Shown piece by piece: positions 26,721-36,363 of a DNA stretch of 64,000 nucleotides (its first letter is position 1; each line of letters starts with the position of its first letter). Source of the stretch: Hordeum vulgare subsp. vulgare (Eukaryota; Streptophyta; Magnoliopsida; Poales; Poaceae); NCBI RefSeq assembly GCF_904849725.1, contig NC_058518.1:10002147-10066146 (forward strand), read 5' to 3'. The notes beneath the pieces are model-generated. The model ran no database searches and was not told where the DNA came from. It was given only the letters and a program-made list of their open reading frames with translations. Both the position numbers and the translations under genes were made by a program.

Positions 26721-27344
26721 CCTATAGATGTAACTTAAGGCAACCATTAGTCCATAGGAATTTTCATCAAGTACCAAAACCACATATGGAGATATATGCT
26801 CCAATATATGCTCCAACACCGTTGTTGACCCGATCCTTGTTTGGTGGCGGTCGCGTGGGCCAGTGATGGTGCCGAGGCTTACGGACAACGCGAAGGTGGT
26901 ACGTCACCGTGTCAGCGAGGAGGACGAGCACGTCCATCGCTTTCAGGGTTTCATACGGAAACTCGTCCATAGGGCCATGCCAATTCTGGTAGAGGAGTAC
27001 ATCCCACAGCCTGGCCTGGGGCTTCGCCGCTCTAAGCGCATCAGGATGATGAAGGAGAAGGTGAAGAAGCAGGAGTGAAGATCTTAAGAACCTGATGGAG
27101 CTTTAATCTTTATAGTGTAAACCTTTTAAGTACGATAGTGTTGAACTGCTACTCCACTTTTAAGTATGATGGTGGTGTGCCTGATGAAATTTTGTGCATG
27201 CTCATGGATGCTCATTGATGAAAGATAAAATTATTTATTTTTGTGCTTGCTCATGGATGCTCCTTGGTTGGTGTATATAACAACCTAAATTAACCCCTAA
27301 ACCAGCCCCTTTAAAAAAAAGCTCAGCTTCAGCCAGGTGCTGAC

Positions 27345-27565
27345 GCGTGGATGCCTTTTGGTCCCGGTTGGTGTCACCAACCGGAACTAAAGGCCCCCCC
27401 TGCCTGGCCTGGCCGCAGCGGCCACGTGGAGGCTCATCTGTCCCGGTTGGTGTAAGAACCGGGACTAAAGGCCGAGGGCATTAGTAACGACCTTTTAGTC
27501 CCGATTCCAAAACCGGGACAGAAGGCCCTTACGAACCGGGACAAAAGGCCATTTTTCTACTAGTG
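27345..27565 (+). repeat. 3' subterminal repeats and TIR of element D
   Basis: Inverted motifs 'gtcccggttggtg', 'caccaaccggaac', 'gaaccgggactaaagg' and 'ttttagtcccgattcc' precede the terminal ...TACTAGTG. The block is nearly identical to 61,545-61,765 of element C. Confidence 0.85.
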
Positions 27566-28009
27566 TGACCGAAAAACGACCTTACGTGACAAATCTTGCC
27601 ACATTTGTTGAAACTCGTGCACCCGCTTGGTATGCACACCTAAAATATCAACATCAACCGCGTATCAAATTTTGAGATCGTTTGGAGTTGGTCTTACAAT
27701 CGACTTCTCTAAAATGGCGTCACGTGGGGTAGCATATCCTTCATCTTGCCACCTTTGTTGACTTTTTTTAAATAATCTGTTTATTTTTTCTTTTTATCGT
27801 TTTCTAAATTTTTCATTTATTTCTAATAATTTATGGAAGTTCTATTTTTTTTAAATAGTCAAACAAATTTAAAATATTATGAAAAATAATACATAATAAC
27901 TTCGATAAATAAGTTAGATAATATAATGAAATTCGATACATAACTTAATAAAACATAGTTCACGATTACATTCGAATATAGCTCGATTTTAATTAAAACG
28001 ACTAAAAAA
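27566..28009. other. AT-rich sequence without a recognisable gene
   Basis: This lies between the end of CACTA D and the stop codon of the minus-strand gene at 28,010. The right 150 bp probably holds that gene's 3' untranslated region. I see no repeat or terminus in it. Confidence 0.5.
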
Positions 28010-28639
28010 CTAATCGGACTCGTCGACGTAGACGACGTCCTGTCCAACCCCCGCGCCGCCACCGTCCGTGCCGTCGTCGTCGTCGCCGGTGACGGCCTGC
28101 GGGTCCGCCGCTCCCATAGCCTGCGCCGCTTGGATGGCCGCCGCGATCTCGGCCTCCTCTCTCGCCGCCTCCGCTGCCGCGGCGGCCGCCGCCGCCGCCT
28201 GAGAGGCGCGCAGGGCGACGAGCAGCCCCGGCGTGTCGTCGGGGTCGCCGTCCTCGCGGAGGACAATCTGCTCCGGCGGCAGGTCAAACTCCTCGGGAAC
28301 CGGCGGGGCCGCCGGCGGGTGCTGGGGGACGGCCGCCCGCCTCCTCGGGCGGAGCTGCGCGACGACGGCGTAGTAACTCTTACCGTCCCAGAAGGCGTGA
28401 TGGCCGCAGGCATTGTACCGGCCGCCCTGGTGGGTGCGGAGCTCCTCCGCCGTCGGCGGGTCGCCCTTCGTCGGGTAGCCGTCCTTGCTGATCCGCCACG
28501 GCTTCGCAAGGTGGCAGCCTTGCGGGACGAGGAGCCCAAGCCGGTGGAGGTGCTCCGTCGCCGGCTCGTCGAGGCTGTTCGGCCAGTTGCTCCCCGGGGC
28601 ACTGCCAATGCCGGAGCTGATCCCGTCAGCGTGGTCCAT
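28010..28639 (-). CDS. Unknown 209-aa protein with Ala-rich and acidic C-terminal half
   Basis: The frame extends further upstream, but the start is placed at the ATG at 28,639 because a TATAAAA box lies ~75 bp upstream (28,712-28,718) and the extra N-terminal stretch is low-complexity Arg/Pro. Residues ~1-100 look like folded sequence: 'EHLHRLGLLVPQG', 'AKPWRISKDGYPTKG', then 'GGRYNACGHHAFWDGKSYY'. Residues ~140-175 hold an Ala/Glu helix with a 9-residue Ala run, and the last ~25 residues are Asp-rich. GC content is very high across the coding part and drops sharply at 28,000. I do not recognise the family. It could be a low-copy grass gene or a gene carried by an unidentified transposon; the sequence stays open with no defect. 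Confidence 0.55.
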   Translation of the reverse strand: MDHADGISSGIGSAPGSNWPNSLDEPATEHLHRLGLLVPQGCHLAKPWRISKDGYPTKGDPPTAEELRTHQGGRYNACGHHAFWDGKSYYAVVAQLRPRRRAAVPQHPPAAPPVPEEFDLPPEQIVLREDGDPDDTPGLLVALRASQAAAAAAAAAEAAREEAEIAAAIQAAQAMGAADPQAVTGDDDDGTDGGGAGVGQDVVYVDESD

Positions 28640-28711
28640 CGTCGGCGGAGGAGGGGGGAGGAGAACGTCGGACAGAGAGCGTCGCCGGAGGAGGGAGGGA
28701 GGAGGTCGTCG

Positions 28712-28718
28712 TTTTATA
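28712..28718 (-). promoter_or_regulatory. TATA box upstream of the 28,010-28,639 gene
   Basis: The minus strand reads TATAAAA, followed by a CT-rich leader ('ctcctccctccctcc') and the ATG at 28,639. Spacing fits a plant RNA polymerase II promoter. Confidence 0.55.
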
Positions 28719-29286
28719 GCGCAGCGCGGGGGGAGGGGGGAGGGCAGGCGACGTGGTATGTGGCCGGCGTTACTCCGGGGGAGTAAACGCGGTGCCTCGG
28801 GAGCGCGACGGCCTCGGGAACGCGGCGGACCCGCGGTCAATAGCCTGCGTCGCCTCAGGAGACGGCGGACTGACGGTCAGCTGGCGGCGCCGCCAGGGAA
28901 CGACGCTGCCGCCATTAATGGCGCCCTGAGGAGACGACGAAACGACGGGACGCACTGACGTGGGTAGGTATTAACTGCTCCTCCGAAACGATGGGACGCA
29001 CTGGCGACGTGGCTGCGCGATTGAAGGCGGCGGCCTCGGGAACCGACCACGCGGCATGCTTCGGGAACCGTCGCGAGACGACGTGGACGTGCCAAGTCAT
29101 GACGGTTGGCGCGCTGACGACACGTCACCCCGGCGGTTGTATGTCGCGTACATTTCAAAGGACCATACTGCCCTTTGTTATGAAGAGGTATCGACTCATC
29201 TCGGTCGTCGTTGTGTTAGGGGTGTACCGAAGCAGAAGTGTTGATTGAATCATTTCTGAAACTCTGCACCATTGTGTGATGATCAG
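28719..29286. other. GC-rich upstream region, then the tail of a kinase intron
   Basis: From 28,719 to ~29,150 the sequence is GC-rich with no convincing gene. Several imperfect copies of 'gaaacgatgggacgcactg' suggest local duplication (28,938-29,006). From ~29,160 it looks like intron, ending in 'tgtgtgatgatcag' just before the first recognisable kinase exon. The expected first exon (an N-terminal acylation start, Met-Gly-Asn-Cys type, in this family) is not found here. Confidence 0.45.
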
Positions 29287-29883
29287 GGGCAAATTCCAGG
29301 TATGCTAGCAGGAACGGGGCGGCCTTGAGCAACTCCAGCAGCTATGCCTCGGCGGCGTCAGTGCAACGGAGCGAGGGTGAGATTCTGGAGTCAGCGAACG
29401 TCAAGGCCTTTACCTTCAATGAGCTAAGGACCGCCACGAGAAACTTCCGGCCGGACAGCGTGCTAGGCGAGGGAGGGTTTGGGTCAGTCTTCAAGGGGTG
29501 GATCGATGAGAAGACCCTCGCCCCAACTAAACCAGGCACCGGGATGGTCATTGCTGTGAAGAAGCTTAACCAGGAAAGCTATCAGGGCCATAGGGAATGG
29601 CTGGTTAGTCGCAGTTTCGCCTGCTGGAAATGGGATTTCCTCTTTATTTCTGTTTTGCATTGTGCCTGACATGCTTTTCCTTTGGGACGCAGGCTGAAGT
29701 GAATTACCTTGGACAACTATCGCACCCGAATCTTGTAAAGCTCGTCGGGTACTGTGTCGAAGACGAACAGCGGCTTCTCGTCTATGAGTTCATGCCTCGT
29801 GGGAGTTTAGAGAATCATCTCTTCAGGAGTAAGTGCCTGGTCTTCTACCTATCCCATTCCTATTCTCCGGTTGTTATTCTCTA

Positions 29884-29987
29884 CGACCACCGTCCAGAAT
29901 TACCTGTCCCTGAAATGAATGTATCTAGACGCGTTTCAGTGTGTAGATACACTCATTTCAGCGGCAGTTAATTCCGGACGGAGGGAG
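29884..29987. mobile_element. Stowaway MITE (104 bp) in a kinase intron
   Basis: Flanked by TA on both sides (29,882-29,883 and 29,988-29,989). The right end reads CTCCCTCCGTCCGGAATTA on the reverse strand and the left arm is its imperfect complement, so the whole element folds back on itself. This terminus is typical of Tc1/Mariner-derived Stowaway elements of cereals. Confidence 0.85.
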
Positions 29988-30394
29988 TAGTTTTGAAGGA
30001 ATGATGCCAGCCGCTCTCCTGGAACCTCCGGATGAAAATTGCCCATGGAGCAGCAAAAGGGCTCGCGTTTCTCCACAGTGACAAGGCCAAAGTCATCTAC
30101 CGCGATTTCAAAACCTCTAATATCCTCCTAGATGCGGTATATATATCCACACCTTTGAAGGACAATTTCCTTTGTGTCCGCAAAATATTTCTATCGGTCG
30201 ATCTGATAACCATGCAATTTCTTCTTCAGAACTACGACGCAAAGCTCTCAGATTTCGGCCTGGCGAAGGACGGACCAACCGGTGACAAGAGCCATGTGTC
30301 CACAAGGGTGATGGGGACATATGGGTATGCTGCACCAGAATACCTTGCAACAGGTCGGTTGGTCATTCCACTTTCAGAATCCTCAGCTGCACAA

Positions 30395-30755
30395 GTATCT
30401 TGCTGAAAATCTAACAACACCTACCTGAATCGTGATTGTGTTGTTACCCTGGTTGCGTCATCGACCAAGATGCCAAACTTAACTAATTTTTCGGCTACAA
30501 CCTTTCAGTTCTCATCTGCACAAATATCTTGCTGAATACCTAAACACACCCACCTGAAACGTGATTGCGTTGCGACTCTGGTTGCGTCATCGACCAAGAT
30601 GCCAAACTTAACTGATTTTTCGGCCACGTGCACAAATATCTGCTTCATTTCCATGATCTAAACACACCGATGTTGAACGTGATTATTTTGTCACTCCGGT
30701 AGCGTCATCATCGACCATCATGCCGAACTTAAACTAATTTTCCTGCCACAACATT
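30395..30755. repeat. Three imperfect ~115-bp direct repeats in the last kinase intron
   Basis: Each copy contains the series 'cacaa(a/g)tatct', 'cctgaa(t/a)cgtgattg', 'gcgtcatcgacca', 'atgccaaacttaact', 'tttttcgg'. Copies begin near 30,390, 30,515 and 30,630. The third is the most diverged. Confidence 0.75.
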
Positions 30756-31200
30756 TCCATGATCAGGCCACCTGACCACGAAGAGCGACGTGTACAGCTT
30801 CGGCGTGGTCCTCCTGGAGATGCTGTCGGGGCGGCGTGCGGTGGACAAGAACCGGCCGACCGGCGAGCACAACCTGGTGGAGTGGGCGCGACCGTACCTA
30901 ATGAGCAAGCGGCGCATCTTCCGCGTGCTGGACCCCCGTCTGGGCGGATAGTACTCCCTCGCCAAGGCCTAGAAGGCAGCGTCACTGGCGCTTTAGTGCC
31001 TCTCAGCGGACTCGAGGCACAGGCCGAGCATGGAGCAGGTCGTCGTGGCGCTGGAGGAGCTCCACGACGCCGAGGAGGGAGGGAACATCCCTCGCCCGCA
31101 GCTGCAGAGGAAGCCGAGCAGCAGCCGGAGCATGACCGGCTCGAGACCATCGTCGACCAAAGGGAGCAACAACAGGCCCGCTTCGCCGAGACCGGCTTGA

Positions 31201-32929
31201 TCGGTCCTGCTAGAGAGATCCGTTGAGTTGATGTGTAATGTATGTATGGGACAATAGGGTTTTAGAGGCGATCTGCGACGAGGCATCGGATTTGTGAATG
31301 TTTTGTGGCTGTGATTTAGGTCTATACGTTTGCAGGTTCTAGTGTTGGTATGTACAGCTTGTATCTATCCGGTTTGTAGCTAGTCTGTACGTATGTAGTG
31401 CTTTTTGTAGTACATGCTTGGTCGCTTTGGTTCTGACTTAAGGTCCAGACATCATCTGATTCAGATGCATGCACCCTGTTAAACCAAACCCTTGAAAAAA
31501 TGATGGGAAAACGTTCAAGGGAATAATGTTGTGAAAACAAACCTCTCAATTCCACTTCTGTCATATATATATATATAGTACTAGTAGTACAGTAGTGGTA
31601 TATGCTGCAGAGAATGTTGGGAGAATCAGCTTCTGTATTTTTAAACAGTTAGTCACTTTGATCTTTTAAATTAACCTGGTGGGTTCAGCCAAATTACATT
31701 TCTTTTAGCTAAACTCAGCCAAATTATGTGGGCACACGAGGCAGAGCACGCAGCCCGGCGGCCAAAACAGAGCTCGCCCTCGCTTCCTCCCGGCCCGAGT
31801 GCCGCTCCACTCGTCGGTCAACGCCGGCGCCGGTGCCGGTGGATGTCTCCGCCGTGCTAGCCTTTGATGGTAATGCTCTTTACTACGTTTGTTGATCTGA
31901 TAAACGAGCACTATCTACAAGTATCGTGTTCGATTGTCTCTGCACAATTTCTGTGAAATTCAGACTGCTAGCAAAGCTGATAGATAGATTTCATATTCTC
32001 TCTTCCTGTTGACAGCTTTTGTTCGGTAAGTATCTAGTCACCTTTCTTAATTTCTTTTTTGCAAGGTTGCCTAGGGTTACGTTTTTTTGCGGGGTGATTA
32101 CCTGTCTTTCTTCTTCCTTTTCCATGGTCAATGTACTCATGTAAAAGTAAAACAGCACTGTGAGGCAATTTTTAAAATCATACACGGTGCTTCTCTGATA
32201 TGTATTGCACACATTTATCATACACGGTGCTCCTCTGATATGTATTGCACACATATTGGTATGCTCATCTGCTCCATATCAAGAAGGCCATTCAGCAGAG
32301 TAATATTAACACTGATGCTAATGCTCATATTACATCCTGACAGGAATTTATCTGAAAACAAGATGGCCAACTGCGCAAGCACCTAATCCGACTGTAAGGA
32401 TCATGGATCTTGCCGAACAACCACCGGAGGATTGGAATACACTCTAATCATGGAAGTAGTATATAGATATGTTAAGAAGGCTGGTATTAACAGTGTTTGT
32501 TTCAATTATTATTACATTTGTAGGGGTGAGTGTATGTGGGGAATACATGTTTGTACTGCCTTCATAAAAGAAAATCATATTTCTACACAAAGTTCCTACA
32601 CAACTTTTACGTACTACGTAGTTCAATTGGATCATAACCACATCCATGATTTTAGCTAACTGCTTACCGATTGAACTTGTACGGAAAATAAATAAATGGG
32701 TTTGCTAAAACTCAGAGCTGAGTTTTACCTATGGTCTCATTCACGTAAATGGTCGTTTGATTAAAAAACACATAGTGATTCGTCTAGTGTCCGAGCCAAG
32801 TTGCCCTCGTCCTGTTTTCCTTTTCCAAGCTGGCCCAGTTATTTTTCTGTTACCTATTACCTTCCCTGTTTTTTATTTTGATTTTGGTTTGCTTTTTCTT
32901 CCCTTTTTCCTTTTATTTGATAAAAAACA
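31201..32929. other. Downstream region of the kinase remnant; no gene recognised
   Basis: The first ~350 bp is probably former 3' untranslated and flanking sequence. A perfect-looking 40-bp tandem duplication lies at 32,178-32,257 ('tcatacacggtgc' and following). A short GC-rich island at 31,735-31,860 has no supported frame. The rest is AT-rich and featureless to me. Confidence 0.5.
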
Positions 32930-33660
32930 TTTTTCGAAAACGAGATTTTTTTTGGAAACGCGGACAATTTTTTAAAGCACGAACATTTTTTAAATCTTGA
33001 GAACACAATTTTGAAAAGGAGAATGATTTTGAAAAATTACTAACAAATTTGAAAGCGTGAACTGATTTTTTAAAGTATGACCTTTTTTGGATTTTGAGAA
33101 TAAATTTTGAAACCAAGAAGAATTTTAAAAAAATGTGAACTAATTTGGAAGCGCGAACAATTTTTTAAATATTGAAAACAACATTTTGAAAAGGAGAACA
33201 ATTTTGAAAAAAACCCAAACAAATTTTAAAGTGTGAATAAATTTTTAACACACAAACATTTTTTGAAGTTTAAAAAAATTGAAACCATGAACAAATTTAA
33301 AAAACGTAAACAAATTTGGAAGCGCGAACATTTTTTTAAAGTACGAACATTTTTTGAATCTTGAGAACAAACTTGAAAACCCCAAACAAATTTGGAAGCA
33401 TGAACATTTTTTCAATTTTGAGAACAAATTTTGAAATCGATAACAATTTTGAAAAATCCTGAACAAATTTGACAGCATGAACAATTTTTGAATCTTAAGA
33501 AAGTTTTTTTAAAATGAGAACAAATTTCAATCTTTAGAACAAATTTTGAAAACGAGAATATTTCTTGGAAAATACAGAACTTTCTTGAAAATGGAGAATA
33601 TTTTTGAAAATTCAAAAAGTTTTCTTGAAAATCAAGAATATTTTTTGGAACAGAAACATA
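32930..33660. repeat. Degenerate minisatellite, 'gaacaaattttgaaa' type, ~35-45 bp spacing
   Basis: Dozens of variants of 'gaacaaattttgaaa', 'gaacattttttgaa' and 'ttgagaacaaattttg' alternate along the block with no fixed period. Long frames on the minus strand (Phe/Lys/Ser-rich) are artefacts of this composition. Confidence 0.75.
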
Positions 33661-34149
33661 AAAGAGAAAAAGGAACAGAAAAGAATAAAGTAAATGAAAA
33701 AGAAATAAGCCGGTCCAGGAAACCTTGTAGAAGTTTTCCAAAACGAAACAAAAAAACTGGCTGAAACGTTCCCAAAACCGGGCACTGCAACCCCCGCTAA
33801 CGGGCCAGCCCATTTGAAAGTGATCCCTCTCCAGCTTTGTGCGAAGACCCGACACAGCTTCGCACAGAGCGACGAATAGGGTTTTCCGATTACGGCCGGT
33901 CATGTCCTCCTGTCAATTATCGAGGAAAGAAAGAGGTAGCGATGTTGTCTAGTTTTTTTTTCAGGTACCGATGCTGCCTTGTCTATGTGTATCGGTCCAT
34001 GTTGTCCTTTTCTGCTTTGTTTTTTAGCGTTTTTATTGACCATTGTCTTATTTTCTATATTTTTTGCTTTCTATATTCAGCTTTTTAATTAATTTATTTT
34101 GTTTTACTGTTCTTAGTTTTTTTCATTTTATGGTAGTGCAATGAAGAGC
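33661..34149. other. Spacer between two degenerate minisatellites
   Basis: Contains a short GC-richer stretch (33,770-33,910, with 'cgggccagcccatttgaaa') followed by T-rich DNA. I see no gene. Its position between two repeat blocks suggests all three belong to one old, unidentified element. Confidence 0.4.
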
Positions 34150-35345
34150 CAAGCCTTTCCTTCGGTGGAAATGCTTTCTCCTAGTGAGGGTCGCAACTGC
34201 ATATGTTTAAACTGGACCGAAACTAAAACTTCAAATGGGTAGCAATTGCATATTTTTAGTGATGATTGTAACTGCATGTGTTTAAATGCTTGTCGCAAGA
34301 ACACGTTTTCAAGGCGAGGCGTAGCTGCAAATTTTTCAAACGGGGTTGCAACTAATTTTTTAAGTGAGGTTGCTATTGCATGTTTTTATAAAAGGTCATA
34401 ACTGCATGTGTTCAAATGCTTGCCACAACTACATGTTTTCAAGCGGAGGCGCAACTATAATTTTTCCAAACAGGGTCGGAACTAACTTTTTTAAAATTGG
34501 GTCGCAGTTGCAAATTTTTCGTAAGGGTTCATGTGTCCAAATGCCAGTCGCAACTTCATGTTTTCAAGGGGAGTCGCAACTGTAAGTTTTTCAAATGGGA
34601 CACATTTACAAGTTTAAAATGGGGTCCCATCTACATGCTTTTGAGGGGAGGTCGCAACTACACATATTTAAGGGGGTCGCCGCTGCAAGTTTTTAAGATG
34701 GGATCGCAACTGCAAGTTTTCAGCGAGGGTTGCTATTGCAAATTTTTAAAATGGGATCGAAGCTGTTTGTTTTTTCAAGGGTCACAATTGCATGTTTTTA
34801 TACTGGGGTCACAACTATAATTTTTCAAAAGGGAGTTGCAGCTGCATTGTCTTTAAGGAGGATCGCAACCGCAAGTTTTTCAAGTGGGGATGCTACTACC
34901 AATTCCAAATGGGGTCGCAACTGCAAGTTTACAAGGGGAGGTCGCAATTGCATGTTTTCAAGGAGAGGCCGCAACTACACGTTTTAAATGGTGGTGGTGG
35001 TGGGGGGGGGGGTTGAAATTCCAAGTTTTTCAAACAAGGATGCAACTACCAGTTTCAAATGGGATCACAACTGCAAGTTTTTAAGAGAAAGTCGCAAGTG
35101 CATGTTTTCAAGGTGGGAGGGGGGGTTGCAACTGCACTTTTTCAATGGGTCACAACTGCAAGTCATTCAACTGCATGTTTTCAAAGGCGAGGTCGCAAGT
35201 GCACATTTTCAAAACAAAGACCGCAACTGCACTTTCCAAGTCAGGGCCGCAACTCCACATTTTTAATTAGGTTGTTGGCCAATTGTATGTCCACCTCTAG
35301 ACTTGCATTTGCAAGCGTTGTAACCCAACTGTAACTACATGTTTA
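34150..35345. repeat. Degenerate minisatellite, 'gtcgcaactgcatgttttca' type, ~30-36 bp spacing
   Basis: About 30 variants of 'ggtcgcaactgcaagttttt' / 'cttcaaatgggg' follow each other. The period drifts and orientation is constant. A G-run (35,000-35,012) follows four GGT triplets. Apparent frames here reflect the repeat only. Confidence 0.8.
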
Positions 35346-36002
35346 CCAACACGAGTGAAACTCGTGGCTAGAGGGGGGATTGTCGGCCCGCTGCATGTCT
35401 ATTATTGAAAAAAAAATCATTCAACAAACACACTAGGTGAGTTTTCTAAACGAATATTCATTACACAGATTATGCGGCACAATAGTGTTAGGAATGTAGT
35501 TTTGCTTTTCTTTTTCTTTGATAATATGTAGTGTGTGTTTCCTTGTTATGCAAGTATGGTATTTTTTAGTCACATTTCAATAAACACAATAGTTCAAATA
35601 AAATAAATATTTTTTAATGTGGTGTTTTGGAATTACAATTTTTTGGAGTGTCCTCCTTTTTAAAGATAGGTACATGCAAGTATATATATTGGTATATTCA
35701 TCCATCTAGCTGTGAGATTCAGCTGCTTGTGCTGGTCTGTGCATAACCGATGTCACACAACCCAAAAGAGAAGAACAAAAAATACAAAAGAAAGGAAGCT
35801 AGAGCACTAGGCCACAACCGAAAACCAACAAAATGAAAACCAGTCCGGGCCCAGGAGAAAACGGGGCTGAATACATGGCCTGACGTCCGGTGACTTAGCC
35901 CTTACTATTTCTCAGCCACCCGAGTTCTAGGCGCATCCATAAATAAATATTGTTACCGAGAGCAAGATGTGTCTATATATGGGAAGAGGCGTTTTGACTC
36001 CC
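35346..36002. other. AT-rich intergenic DNA
   Basis: I see no gene, RNA or transposon terminus in this stretch. Confidence 0.45.
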
Positions 36003-36363
36003 GAGCTCATCTGTACCCGTTAAACAAAAAACAAAAAATAAAAATAAATACTAAACAAATTTACAAAATTCCAATTTTTTTTGTGTGTGGTGGATAATTT
36101 GGTGCGTGAGGTCTGCTTCAAATTTGAACTCATGTGGGCATCTGAGGCGCTCTCAGAAAAAAAAATCTGGATATAAAAAAGATCTACTGTTCATGAACTT
36201 TTCTGACCTGATTTATCTTTTTTGCCAAGAGTTGCTCAGATGTCCAAATAAGATGAAATTTGGAACGAACCTCACGCATCAAATTATCTACCACACATTT
36301 TTAAGAGTTTTCTGAATTTTTCTAGTATTTATTTTTAATTTTTTTTTCTGACCGGGAGCAGGA
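36003..36363. mobile_element. Long inverted-repeat (foldback/MITE-like) element, ~360 bp
   Basis: The left arm 'gtgtggtggataatttggtg', followed by 'cgtgaggt' (from 36,085), pairs with the right arm 'acctcacgcatcaaattatc', followed by 'taccacaca' (36,269-36,297). Pairing continues outward through 'aaaaataaatactaaac' against 'ctagtatttattttta', and inward through 'gggcatctgag' against 'ctcagatgtcc'. The RNA of either strand would form one long imperfect hairpin. Exact ends and target duplication are not clear. Confidence 0.7.

Larger units (their letters stand above)
23747..26818. mobile_element. LTR-like insertion (~3.07 kb, TG...CA) with 5-bp target duplication CCGTT; probable solo LTR
   Basis: Comparison with element C shows an uninterrupted 'cccgttgttgacccg' there. 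In D, CCGTT appears at 23,742-23,746 and again at 26,819-26,823, and the intervening 3,072 bp begins TG and ends CA. A 5-bp duplication with TG/CA ends is typical of LTR retrotransposons. No second LTR, gag or pol is recognisable, so a solo LTR or a non-autonomous element is most likely. The start, 'gatgtcgcctagaggggggg', resembles a repeat start common in plant genomes, but I cannot name the family. It is internally very repetitive (24,170-24,270; 24,845-25,262; 25,925-26,720). Confidence 0.7.
23603..27078 (+). pseudogene. 'WAPPGWYWE' protein gene of CACTA D, split by an LTR-like insertion and internally deleted
   Basis: The first part (23,603-23,746) starts with ATG and encodes Met-Pro-Ile-Pro-His-Pro-Arg3, then Gly-rich sequence, then 'VRDWAPPGWYWEMLPFGE'. 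The frame resumes after the insertion at 26,824 and runs on through 'SEEDEHVHRFQ'. At 26,943-26,967 it crosses 25 bp that match the satellite monomer. It then ends with a basic tail, 'LRRSKRIRMMKEKVKKQE', and a stop at 27,076-27,078. That tail belongs to the last gene (B3 protein) in element C, so the deletion has fused the beginning of one CACTA gene to the end of another in frame. No function is known to me. Confidence 0.7.
23319..27565 (+). mobile_element. CACTA element D, 3' half, plus strand, interrupted by element A and an LTR-like insertion
   Basis: The right terminus (27,551-27,565) ends in ...TTTTTCTACTAGTG, the reverse complement of a CACTAGTAGAAAAA TIR. Sequence 23,450-23,746 matches 59,630-59,980 of element C (T-rich intron and start of the second gene), and 26,819-27,565 matches 59,980-60,110 plus 61,183-61,765 of C. 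D therefore lacks the equivalent of ~60,112-61,182 of C, including the B3 gene. Its 5' half is displaced beyond element A and off the window. Confidence 0.85.
29287..31200 (+). pseudogene. Receptor-like cytoplasmic kinase (RLCK-VII / PBS1-like, APK1 type) pseudogene
   Basis: Recognisable exons: 29,287-29,603; 29,693-29,828; ~30,011-30,136; 30,230-30,353; 30,767-31,200. In order they show a Ser-rich leader, '[20 protein letters not shown]', the Gly loop [12 protein letters not shown], the catalytic Lys in VIAVKKL, the catalytic loop '[13 protein letters not shown]', the DFG motif '[10 protein letters not shown]', the activation segment '[14 protein letters not shown]', then subdomain IX '[21 protein letters not shown]'. 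Intact homologues are cytosolic or membrane-tethered Ser/Thr kinases in immune and growth signalling. Defects: the first exon is missing; the codons before 'PLSWNLRM' at 30,011 cannot be joined in frame; and exon 5 has three in-frame TAG codons (30,949-30,951; 30,970-30,972; 30,994-30,996), each where the family usually has Gln. After these stops the frame continues to a natural-looking end at 31,198-31,200. Confidence 0.9.

Noticed and set aside
28130..28958. Arg/Gly-rich plus-strand frames opposite the 28,010-28,639 gene
   Set aside because: They reflect high GC content; the minus-strand frame has the TATA box and non-random amino-acid sequence.
30734..31286. Long frames in other phases over the kinase last exon
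   Set aside because: They are shadows of the kinase exon, which is identified by conserved kinase motifs.
32913..33903. 163-aa and other Phe/Lys/Ser-rich frames on the minus strand
   Set aside because: They translate the degenerate AT-rich minisatellite; no domain, start context or splice signals.
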